DNA of 10,301 nt from NCBI GenBank assembly GCA_030690405.1, contig JAUYGU010000119.1, positions 1 to 10,301 of the forward strand, written 5' to 3'. The stretch's first letter is position 1, and each line of letters starts with the position of its first letter. The notes below the pieces were generated by a model. It worked only from the letters and a program-made list of their open reading frames with translations, did not search any database and was not told the DNA's origin. Both the position numbers and the translations under genes were made by a program. Of this stretch, positions 1 through 4,497 are shown piece after piece. The DNA comes from Dehalococcoidia bacterium (GTDB lineage: Bacteria; Chloroflexota; Dehalococcoidia; SM23-28-2; RBG-16-64-32).

Positions 1-1162
1 GGGCGGTGCCGCCACTGAACCGCCGCATCACCTCCGCGAGGGCGCGGAACTGCTCCGGCGAGAGGTTCCCCATGGGGACGGTGACCGTGACGGCGACGTA
101 GCCCTCCTGGCGCTGGCGGCGGACGTTCGTCTCCAGCCAGCGCTGGAGCTCCGCCGAAGGCTGGTGGCCGTTGCGCGGCGGCTCGCCGGATGTCGGCCCT
201 TCGGGGGCGAGCTGGGTGAGCGCTTCCATGTCCAGCGGCTCCTTCGCCCACGGCTTCGCCAGCTCCTCCTCCACCTGGCGCCGGAACTCGTCGATGCCGA
301 TCTCCTTGATGAGGAACTTCACGCGCGCCTTCATCATGTTCTTGCGCAGGAAGTTCGGCAGCCCGCCCTCGCGGTCGAACACCTTGAGCATCGCCTCCGA
401 GGCGCGGATGTACTCGCCGTTCTCCACCGGTACGAAGTCGAAGATCGTGTCGGCCTGGCGGGGCATGGTGGAGAGGCCGCCGCCGACGCGGATCTCGAAC
501 CCGCGCACCTCGCGACCGTTCTCATCCCGCCTGACCCTGGCGATGAAGCCGAGGTCATGGAAGGGGGTGCCTGCGCAGTCGCTGGCGCAGCTGGAGAAGG
601 CGGTCTTCCACTTGCGGGGGAGACGCTGGCAGATGGGGTTCCGGAGCATGTTCCGGGCGTAGGCCACAAGGTAGGGCGTGGCGTCAAACACCTCGTCGGA
701 GCAGGTGCCGGCGTAGGGGCAGCCGGTGACGTTGCGGACGGTGTTGCCGCAGGCCTCGCGGGTGGTGAGGCCGACGCCGGCCAGCAGGCGCAGGACCTCC
801 GGCACGTCGTCCAGGTTCACGAAGTGGAACTGGAAGTTCTCGCGGGTGGTGATGTGGCCACGCCGGTAGCCGGAGTGCTTCTCGGCGAGGACGGCGCAGG
901 CTTCCATCTGGTCGGCGGAGACGCCGCCGTAGGGGAGCTTCACCCGGATCATCTGGGTGTCCTCCTGCCGCTGGCCGTAGACGCCATGCATCAGGCGGAA
1001 GGGGCGGAACTCATCGACGAGGCCGTCTTCATCGCCACGGAAGCGACGGCTCTCGCGTTCGAAGTTATCGAGCTCTTCGTCCAGGGTCACGAAGACGCGA
1101 CCGGGCTGAAGGTCGGCCGGCACGTTCGGGTGTCCTCGCTGGGGCTTCTCTGTCGCCTGCAT
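1..1162 (-). CDS. Nitrite/sulfite reductase, siroheme/4Fe-4S family (C-terminal part outside window)
   Basis: This encodes the first 387 residues of an assimilatory siroheme reductase, which carries out the six-electron reduction of sulfite to sulfide or nitrite to ammonia in the cytoplasm. The N-terminal ferredoxin-like half (about 50-135) has the anion/siroheme-binding stretch ITTRENFQFHF at 105-115. The first catalytic repeat follows (about 136-290), with GGGLSTMPRQA near 228. A second ferredoxin-like half starts near 337, and the frame is still open at base 1, so the C-terminal catalytic repeat is missing only because of the window edge. Oddly, the first repeat has C148-x5-C154 and C192-x3-C196, the spacing of a 4Fe-4S-siroheme site, which is usually kept only in the second repeat. 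The ATG at 1162 has a weak GGTGG (1170-1174) upstream and its own promoter. Sulfite is the more likely substrate because a CysO-type carrier and a SAM-regulated sulfur operon lie close by; this is inference. Confidence 0.93.
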   Translation of the reverse strand, partial: MQATEKPQRGHPNVPADLQPGRVFVTLDEELDNFERESRRFRGDEDGLVDEFRPFRLMHGVYGQRQEDTQMIRVKLPYGGVSADQMEACAVLAEKHSGYRRGHITTRENFQFHFVNLDDVPEVLRLLAGVGLTTREACGNTVRNVTGCPYAGTCSDEVFDATPYLVAYARNMLRNPICQRLPRKWKTAFSSCASDCAGTPFHDLGFIARVRRDENGREVRGFEIRVGGGLSTMPRQADTIFDFVPVENGEYIRASEAMLKVFDREGGLPNFLRKNMMKARVKFLIKEIGIDEFRRQVEEELAKPWAKEPLDMEALTQLAPEGPTSGEPPRNGHQPSAELQRWLETNVRRQRQEGYVAVTVTVPMGNLSPEQFRALAEVMRRFSGGTA

Positions 1163-1191
1163 CGGAGTACCACCAGTCTAGGGCTGAGGCA

Positions 1192-1221
1192 GGTAAGTCT
1201 ACAATCCCGACTTGGTAAGTC
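1192..1221. promoter_or_regulatory. Direct repeats and palindrome around the reductase transcription start
   Basis: The octamer GGTAAGTC (plus strand) occurs at 1192-1199 and 1214-1221, a 22-bp period that puts both copies on the same helix face. The upstream copy also forms the palindrome GACTT-GGT-AAGTC at 1209-1221, which sits over the predicted start site. A further AAGTC lies at 1252-1256 beside the -35 box. The arrangement fits a regulator binding site, but no regulator can be named from the sequence. Confidence 0.4.
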
Positions 1222-1224
1222 AAC

Positions 1225-1253
1225 ATCATATCCCGAAGGGATACGCCTGTCAA
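1225..1253 (-). promoter_or_regulatory. Sigma70-type promoter of the nitrite/sulfite reductase gene
   Basis: On the minus strand, TTGACA (1253-1248) and TATGAT (1230-1225) are separated by exactly 17 bases, which nearly matches the housekeeping consensus. Transcription would start near 1218 and leave a leader of about 55 nt before the ATG at 1162. It lies just downstream of the terminator of the preceding gene, so the reductase gene is transcribed independently of the upstream operon. Confidence 0.85.
1229..1243. promoter_or_regulatory. Palindrome in the promoter spacer, candidate operator
   Basis: A perfect 6+3+6 palindrome, TATCCC-TTC-GGGATA on the minus strand, fills most of the -35/-10 spacer of the reductase promoter and overlaps the first two bases of the -10 box. 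A protein bound there would block RNA polymerase. The cognate regulator is unknown; Rrf2-family and other dimeric repressors bind sites of this size. Confidence 0.5.
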
Positions 1254-1277
1254 GTCCAGATACCTGCCCGCTAACGT

Positions 1278-1300
1278 AAAAAGGCCCCCGACTGGGGGCC
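1278..1300 (-). terminator. Intrinsic terminator after the small anti-sigma-like gene
   Basis: On the minus strand, GGCCCCC-AGTC-GGGGGCC (1300-1283) makes a perfect 7-bp GC stem with a 4-nt loop, followed directly by TTTTT (1282-1278). It lies 24 bases past the stop of the 98-residue gene and just before the reductase promoter, so it separates the two transcription units. Confidence 0.93.
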
Positions 1301-1323
1301 TCGGGAAACGCCGCTTACCGCGC

Positions 1324-1620
1324 CTAGCGTTCCATGCGCTGGAGCAGCCGGTTGCGAACCTCTTCCTTGAACTCCAATGAGAGCACCGTGCCCGAGACGC
1401 GCTTCTCCCTCAGCTCCTGCGCGACCGACAGGAGCGACCTGATCTCAGCGGCGGCGTCCGGGTATCTGGCGGCCAGCCCATCGAGGTCCGTCTCGCCCCG
1501 CTCCATCGCCTGCAGACACTCCTCCAGCACGTGGGCGAGCGCCAGCTCCTCGATCGCGCCGGGCCGGGCGCCTGTGGGCACGCGCCTGAGATTCGCTTTC
1601 ATCGCGCCCACGGTAACCAT
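1324..1620 (-). CDS. Small anti-sigma-like protein of unknown function
   Basis: A 98-residue soluble, charged protein. Residues about 25-68 carry a helical motif (AHVLEECLQAMERGETDL, then ARYPD and EIRSLL). From memory, this resembles the N-terminal segment of Chloroflexota and Planctomycetes proteins encoded next to ECF sigma factors, where a longer protein with a membrane segment usually follows. Here the protein ends after one more helix (EFKEEVRNRLLQRMER), with no membrane segment or zinc site, so it is either a minimal form or an eroded one. The ATG at 1620 has no clear Shine-Dalgarno. The in-frame ATG at 1602 (MKANLRR) is an alternative, and would fit better if TTGACA at 1634-1639 is the -35 box. 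A strong terminator follows the gene. No sigma factor is adjacent. The function is unknown. Confidence 0.7.
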   Translation of the reverse strand: MVTVGAMKANLRRVPTGARPGAIEELALAHVLEECLQAMERGETDLDGLAARYPDAAAEIRSLLSVAQELREKRVSGTVLSLEFKEEVRNRLLQRMER

Positions 1621-1639
1621 AAGACGTAAAGAATGTCAA
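1611..1639 (-). promoter_or_regulatory. Possible promoter of the small anti-sigma-like gene
   Basis: A perfect TTGACA (1639-1634, minus strand) lies 14 bases upstream of the longest ORF start. With a 17-nt spacer the -10 would be TTACCG (1616-1611), a poor match. If it is used, transcription starts near 1604, and translation would begin almost leaderlessly at the ATG at 1602. Confidence 0.3.
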
Positions 1640-1717
1640 GTTATGGATACGCCCATTTTTGTTGATAGCACGGCGGCAAACGTGCAGAGTATGTGGAAAA
1701 CCGCAGCGGCGCGGCGA

Positions 1718-1993
1718 TCAGCCGCCGGCCACGGCCGGCACAATGCTCACCTCGTCACCGGCCTTCAGGGCAGTCGCCATTCCGGCCAGGAAGCGGACGT
1801 CCTCGCCGTTCACGTAGACGTTGACGAATCGCCGCAGCTCCCCCACCTCATCGCACAGCCGCTCCTTCAGGCCGGGGTACTGCTGCTCCAGCGACTCGAT
1901 GCAGGACGTCAGAGTGCCGCCGTCTCCGCTAACGACATCCATTTCGTTGGTCAGTTTGCGCAGGGGTGTCGGTATCCTTACGGTAACGCTCAT
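1718..1993 (-). CDS. cysO: CysO-like sulfur carrier protein (MoaD/ThiS ubiquitin fold)
   Basis: A 91-residue beta-grasp protein ending in AVAGG, the exposed Gly-Gly tail that is adenylated and converted to a thiocarboxylate. Its pattern closely follows Mycobacterium tuberculosis CysO as I remember it: VTVRIPTPLR at 3-12, the FVNVYVNGEDVRF stretch near 56-68, then GDEVSIVPAVAGG. CysO-COSH donates sulfur to a PLP enzyme (CysM), and the Mec protease then releases cysteine. No ThiF/MoeZ activating enzyme, CysM or Mec is present in this window. The gene is the last of the SAM-riboswitch operon, 9 nt after the NIL gene. The ATG at 1993 has only a weak upstream purine stretch. The adjacent PLP enzyme is ThrC-like, so the acceptor may be an activated homoserine rather than phosphoserine; that is inference. 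Confidence 0.92.
   Translation of the reverse strand: MSVTVRIPTPLRKLTNEMDVVSGDGGTLTSCIESLEQQYPGLKERLCDEVGELRRFVNVYVNGEDVRFLAGMATALKAGDEVSIVPAVAGG
1724..1739. repeat. Palindrome in the last codons of cysO
   Basis: GCCGGCC-GT-GGCCGGC on the minus strand is a perfect palindrome formed by the codons for the C-terminal PAVAG residues, ending 3 bases before the stop. It could fold at the operon's 3' end. A weak 4-bp hairpin followed by TTTT lies just beyond (1714-1697), so together they may slow or end transcription. Confidence 0.35.
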
Positions 1994-2002
1994 CTCGTAT
2001 CT

Positions 2003-2245
2003 CTACCCCTCTACGATGTCTCCTGCCACCGGGTCGACGCGCACGCCCTGCTCCACAACCCACTGGACGCCCCGCTCTATCTCATCCATCTCACCCTCCA
2101 GCTCCAGCACCACCCAGCCGCGGTCATCCGTGACATCGGCGCGGCGGATGTTCGTAACCAGGTCAAAGTCACGGCCCAGCCGCCAGATGACGGGCTCTTT
2201 GATCATCTCCTGGGGGAAGGTGAACTTCACTCTCTGCTTGGCCAA
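2003..2245 (-). CDS. Stand-alone NIL-domain protein
   Basis: An 80-residue protein matching the NIL domain (RVKFTFPQEMIKEPVIWRL at the start, then a DFDLVTNIRRADV segment and GWVVLELEG). This ferredoxin-like fold is best known as the methionine-sensing C-terminal domain of the MetN transporter ATPase. It also occurs, fused to ferredoxin domains, in proteins needed for homocysteine synthesis in methanogens. Here it is alone, with no cysteines and so no Fe-S cluster. It may bind methionine as an allosteric subunit, or act as an accessory factor to the ThrC-like enzyme encoded 9 nt upstream. The start is a TTG at 2245 with AGGAG (2252-2256) six bases before it, overlapping the thrC stop, so translation is probably coupled. 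The domain call is fairly secure; the role is inferred from the operon and its riboswitch. Confidence 0.85.
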   Translation of the reverse strand: MAKQRVKFTFPQEMIKEPVIWRLGRDFDLVTNIRRADVTDDRGWVVLELEGEMDEIERGVQWVVEQGVRVDPVAGDIVEG

Positions 2246-2251
2246 GCTCGT

Positions 2252-2256
2252 CTCCT
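2252..2256 (-). promoter_or_regulatory. Shine-Dalgarno deciding the TTG start of the NIL gene
   Basis: AGGAG on the minus strand, inside the end of the thrC stop region, lies 6 nt before the TTG at 2245. It supports this rare start codon and translational coupling. Confidence 0.7.
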
Positions 2257-3508
2257 ATTTCCGCGTCGCCGGCAGGGCGCCGGTCCGCTCACTGAGGGCC
2301 TCCTCGAAGGACGCGATCGTCGGCTGCACGGCCAGCGCCGGCTGCAGCCGGGGCGCCACCGCCTCCTGGGTCTTGAGGCCGGCGCCGGTGATGAACGCCA
2401 CCACCAGCTCCTCGGCGTCGACGCGCCCCTCCTGGACGAGCCGCCTCAGGCCCGCGACCACCACGCCCCCGGCCGTCTCCGCGAATATCCCCTCCGTCTC
2501 CGCCAGCAGCCGGATCCCCTCCACCACCTCGTCGTCGCTGACGGCCACAGCGTGCCCACCGGACTGGGTCATCACCTTCAGGGCGTGGTAGCCGTCGGCC
2601 GGGTTGCCGATGGCGAGCGACTTGGCGATGGTGTTCGGCTTCTGGGGCTTGATGTCGAAGCTCTGCCGCTCCCAGGCTTCGACGATGGGTGAGCAACCCA
2701 GCGCCTGGGTGCCGCTCATCCTGGTGCGCCGCCACGGCACCAGGCCCAGCCAGGCCATCTCCTTCAGCCCCTTGTATATCTTGGTGTAGAGGGAGCCGCT
2801 GGCCAGCGGAACGATGCAGTGGTCGGGGGCCTGCCAGCCGAGCTGCTCGCACACCTCGTAGGCCAGGGTCTTACTGCCCTCCGCGTAGTAGGGCCGCATG
2901 GTGATGTTCACGAACGCCCAGGGGTATTTGTCGGACAGCTCGCTGCACAGCCGGTTCACCTCGTCGTAGCTGCCGTCGACGGCGACAAGGGTGGGGCCGT
3001 AGACGGCGGAGCCGATGAGCTTCCCCTGCTCCAGGTCTGCCGGCACGAAGACGACGGCATCCATTCCGGCGCGGGCGGCGTGGGCGGCGACGCTGTTCGC
3101 CAGGTTGCCGGTGGAGGCGCAGGCGAGGGTATCGAACTCGAACTCCCTGGCCTTGGTGACGGCAAGGGACACGACCCGATCCTTGAACGACCAGGTCGGG
3201 TTCTGGCAATCGTTCTTCACGTACAGCCGCTCCAGCCCCAGGAGCCGGCCCAGGCGGGCGGCCCGGACCAGCGGCGTGTAGCCCGTGCCGATGTCCACGG
3301 CCGTCTCCGCCTCGCACGGCAACAGATCGGCGTAGCGCCACATCGTGGGAGGCCCGCGCTCTATGCGCTCCCGGGTCAGGGTGCGGCTGAGCGCCTCGTA
3401 GTCGTAGAAGACCTCCAGGGGTCCGAAGCAGAACTCGCAGACGTGCATCGGGTCCAGGGGGTAGACCCGGCCGCACTCTCTACATCTCAGGTTTTTGGCG
3501 AACGACAT
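2255..3508 (-). CDS. thrC: Threonine-synthase-like PLP enzyme (fold type II), divergent subfamily
   Basis: A 417-residue fold-type-II PLP enzyme. It begins with a zinc-ribbon-like C9-x2-C12 / C24-x2-C27. The PLP lysine is K109 in NPTWSFKDR, STGN is at 132-135, and the tail carries ETAGG and TGAGLKT. The normal family reaction is O-phosphohomoserine to threonine. Several active-site loops differ from classical ThrC as I remember it: NPTWSFKDR for NPTGSFKDR, STGNLANS for STGNTSAS, and PLASGSLYTK (234-243) where the PLP-phosphate loop usually reads like PxGNxGN. A strong GGAGG (3518-3522) lies 9 nt before the ATG. It is the first gene after a SAM-I riboswitch and precedes the NIL and cysO genes, so sulfur transfer to an activated homoserine (or serine) is a likely alternative to threonine synthesis. 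Databases would name it threonine synthase. The fold assignment is firm; the substrate is open. Confidence 0.93.
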   Translation of the reverse strand: MSFAKNLRCRECGRVYPLDPMHVCEFCFGPLEVFYDYEALSRTLTRERIERGPPTMWRYADLLPCEAETAVDIGTGYTPLVRAARLGRLLGLERLYVKNDCQNPTWSFKDRVVSLAVTKAREFEFDTLACASTGNLANSVAAHAARAGMDAVVFVPADLEQGKLIGSAVYGPTLVAVDGSYDEVNRLCSELSDKYPWAFVNITMRPYYAEGSKTLAYEVCEQLGWQAPDHCIVPLASGSLYTKIYKGLKEMAWLGLVPWRRTRMSGTQALGCSPIVEAWERQSFDIKPQKPNTIAKSLAIGNPADGYHALKVMTQSGGHAVAVSDDEVVEGIRLLAETEGIFAETAGGVVVAGLRRLVQEGRVDAEELVVAFITGAGLKTQEAVAPRLQPALAVQPTIASFEEALSERTGALPATRK

Positions 3509-3517
3509 TTTGGCGAT

Positions 3518-3522
3518 CCTCC
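3518..3522 (-). promoter_or_regulatory. Shine-Dalgarno of the ThrC-like gene
   Basis: GGAGG on the minus strand, 9 nt before the ATG at 3508. It is a consensus site and fixes this start. It is not sequestered by an obvious neighbouring complement, so control by the leader is probably transcriptional. Confidence 0.8.
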
Positions 3523-3547
3523 GGCTGCTTAGGCGTGAGCCGCGCGG

Positions 3548-3580
3548 GGCCTCCCGCTCCCTCGTACGGGGGCGGAGGCC
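3548..3580. repeat. Long GC-rich hairpin in the thrC leader
   Basis: GGCCTCC (3548-3554) pairs with GGAGGCC (3574-3580), and GCTCCC (3556-3561) pairs with GGGGGC (3568-3573) with one G-U pair, giving 13 pairs with one bulged base and a 6-nt loop. There is no U tract on either side, so it is not a standard terminator. It lies between the riboswitch terminator and the thrC Shine-Dalgarno. Confidence 0.6.
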
Positions 3581-3612
3581 CGCCGCATCGCCATCAGTCC
3601 GGCGGCGCCGCT

Positions 3613-3650
3613 GGGCGCACGCTTGCGCCCGGCCGGGTCCCGGCGGACCC
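3613..3650. repeat. Two tandem GC hairpins in the thrC leader
   Basis: GGGCGCA-CGCT-TGCGCCC (3613-3630) is a perfect 7-bp stem with a 4-nt loop, and GGGTCC-CGGC-GGACCC (3635-3650) a perfect 6-bp stem with a 4-nt loop, separated by only 4 nt. With the larger hairpin at 3548-3580 they make a heavily structured leader of about 100 nt that the SAM riboswitch does not explain. The function is unknown. Confidence 0.6.
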
Positions 3651-3706
3651 CGGCGGGCCGGCTGTACTGCCTCAGAGCGTCCTGGTAAGCAAACATCACG
3701 GGTAAC

Positions 3707-3741
3707 AAAAAGACCTCTTCTTTACGATAGGAGAAGAGGTC
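3707..3741 (-). terminator. Riboswitch-controlled intrinsic terminator
   Basis: On the minus strand, GACCTCTTCT (3741-3732) and AGAAGAGGTC (3721-3712) form a perfect 10-bp stem with a 10-nt loop, followed by TTTTT (3711-3707). It starts 9 nt after the P1 helix of the SAM-I aptamer. The 3' strand of P1 (3757-3748) can pair instead with TCTCCTATC (3734-3726), in the terminator loop and upper stem, with one bulged A. This gives the expected antiterminator when SAM is absent. Confidence 0.93.
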
Positions 3742-3749
3742 ACTCTATC

Positions 3750-3868
3750 CCCTTATCGTACCCCGATCACGCATCGGGGTCGGCATTGGCACCGTCATCC
3801 TCCGGGTGTCCCGGGGGGCCGGTTGCCGGGCTTCACAGGGCCGTTCCCTCCACCTCTCTGGATAAGAG
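3750..3868 (-). promoter_or_regulatory. SAM-I (S-box) riboswitch aptamer
   Basis: A complete SAM-I aptamer of about 119 nt. P1 pairs CUCUUAUC (3868-3861) with GAUAAGGG (3757-3750). The conserved core reads AGAGAGGUGGAGGGA, then GGCCC, GUGAAGCCCGGCAACC, GGUGCCAAUGCC and a final P4. P3 pairs CCCCCGGG with CCCGGAGG around an ACA loop, with one mismatch. P4 is a perfect 8-bp stem, ACCCCGAU / AUCGGGGU (3780-3773 with 3767-3760). The family lowers transcription when S-adenosylmethionine binds, and the intrinsic terminator just downstream fits an OFF switch. It controls the thrC-like, NIL and cysO genes, placing them in methionine/sulfur metabolism. The covered gap 3509-3936 otherwise holds only the promoter, terminator and hairpins listed separately. 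Confidence 0.96.
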
Positions 3869-3892
3869 AAGTCTATTCAATTGTTCGATGGG

Positions 3893-3922
3893 ATGCTAGC
3901 ACAGGGATAAAAGGAGTGTCAA
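3893..3922 (-). promoter_or_regulatory. Promoter of the SAM-riboswitch operon
   Basis: On the minus strand, a perfect TTGACA (3922-3917) and TAGCAT (3898-3893) are separated by 18 nt. An extended -10 TGC comes immediately before TAGCAT. Transcription from near 3886 would start about 18 nt before the aptamer's P1 helix, the usual layout for an S-box leader. It lies right after the stop of the winged-helix gene. Confidence 0.8.
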
Positions 3923-3936
3923 ACGTTGCCGCGCGC

Positions 3937-4257
3937 TTACGCCAGGCGGCCGGCCATCGGCTGCCCGCGGGACGCCTGCTCCATGAGTTGGCCGAGGACG
4001 AGGCGCAGGCTGAAGCCGTTCAGTACTGGGTGCTTGAACGGAGCGTCCAGATTCACAGTGTAATGGTGCCGCCGGCCCTCCTTGCGAATATGGAGCATGC
4101 CGGCCCGACGCAGGTCCCCGATGACACCCCAGACGGTGCGCCGGGTCAAGGACATCGCCTCCGCGATCTCCTTGATGGTGCACTCCGGGTTCACAGCGAC
4201 GTAGAAGAGGATGGCGCCGTGGCTGGAAACGAGATACCAGTGGTTTTCCATCGTCAT
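3937..4257 (-). CDS. Small winged-helix transcriptional regulator (MarR/ArsR-like)
   Basis: A 106-residue one-domain DNA-binding protein. A helix-turn-helix lies at about 27-52 (CTIKEIAEAMSLTRRTVWGV, then a recognition helix ending in DLRRAGML), followed by a wing with RKEGRRHHYTVN at 58-69. After the wing comes a proline-bearing APFKHPVL segment, a pattern I recall from short winged-helix proteins of actinobacteria and Chloroflexota. There is no separate sensor domain and no metal-binding cysteine cluster (one cysteine only, C26). The ATG at 4257 or the second ATG at 4251 could be the start; neither has a good Shine-Dalgarno. A palindrome overlaps its likely promoter, suggesting autorepression. 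The gene ends 15 bases before the -35 of the riboswitch operon and may or may not regulate it. Whether it controls the reductase promoter is also unknown. Confidence 0.85.
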   Translation of the reverse strand: MTMENHWYLVSSHGAILFYVAVNPECTIKEIAEAMSLTRRTVWGVIGDLRRAGMLHIRKEGRRHHYTVNLDAPFKHPVLNGFSLRLVLGQLMEQASRGQPMAGRLA

Positions 4258-4286
4258 GTCTATAGCAGTACGATTCTGGTTTTTCG

Positions 4287-4302
4287 ATAGGCGTAAACCT
4301 AT
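4287..4302. promoter_or_regulatory. Palindromic candidate operator of the winged-helix gene
   Basis: ATAGG-N6-CCTAT is a perfect palindrome (arms 4287-4291 and 4298-4302). It overlaps the last bases of the putative -10 box and the predicted start site of the regulator gene, about 30 bases before its ATG. This is a classic position for an autoregulatory operator. Protein binding is inferred. Confidence 0.5.
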
Positions 4303-4329
4303 ACTACCATTAAGCCTCTAGGTTGGGAA
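4301..4329 (-). promoter_or_regulatory. Probable promoter of the winged-helix gene
   Basis: On the minus strand, TTCCCA (4329-4324) and TAGTAT (4306-4301) are 17 nt apart. An AT-rich stretch (about 4336-4347) upstream of the -35 could act as an UP element. The -35 match is weak, but this is the only AT-rich, promoter-like block between lgt and the regulator. Confidence 0.5.
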
Positions 4330-4341
4330 GACGTAAATAGA

Positions 4342-4360
4342 AAAAATCGGTACGAATTTT
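4342..4360. repeat. AT-rich near-perfect inverted repeat upstream of the regulator promoter
   Basis: AAAAATCG (4342-4349) and CGAATTTT (4353-4360) are inverted repeats with one mismatch and a 3-bp spacer. Read on the minus strand, the hairpin ends in a T-rich run and could act as a weak terminator for the lgt operon. Alternatively it is a second protein-binding site. The rest of 4361-4497 shows nothing recognisable beyond a GC-rich palindrome near 4431-4446. Confidence 0.35.
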
Positions 4361-4497
4361 CGCTCGTCTCCATCGGTCGCGTCTATACTCACCCGCGGTA
4401 AGTCCCCCGCAGCACAGACAACCGGACAGTCTGGCGCCAGCGCCAGTTATATCTGCCGACTTGAAGAACGCCTGCGGGACCTGGTCCTCGCGCCCCC

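Noticed and set aside
1065..1253. 62-residue minus-strand frame upstream of the reductase
   Set aside because: Different frame from the reductase and begins inside its promoter; better explained by leader plus shadow.
164..1279. 371-residue plus-strand frame opposite the reductase
   Set aside because: Antisense shadow of a GC-rich gene: no recognisable domain, skewed Ala/Gly/Val/His composition, and it runs through the reductase promoter.
1334..2692. 452-residue plus-strand frame across three minus-strand genes
   Set aside because: It lies antisense to the anti-sigma-like, cysO, NIL and thrC genes, all of which have recognisable products; no family resemblance of its own.
2819..3532. 237-residue plus-strand frame opposite thrC
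   Set aside because: Antisense to well-conserved PLP-enzyme motifs; no domain and no promoter or ribosome site of its own.
3509..3706. Possible T-box leader for a threonine gene
   Set aside because: I see no T-box core sequence or specifier stem; the sensor present is SAM-I.
3823..4290. 155-residue plus-strand frame over the riboswitch and regulator
   Set aside because: It covers the complement of a structured RNA and of a clear winged-helix domain; composition is not protein-like.
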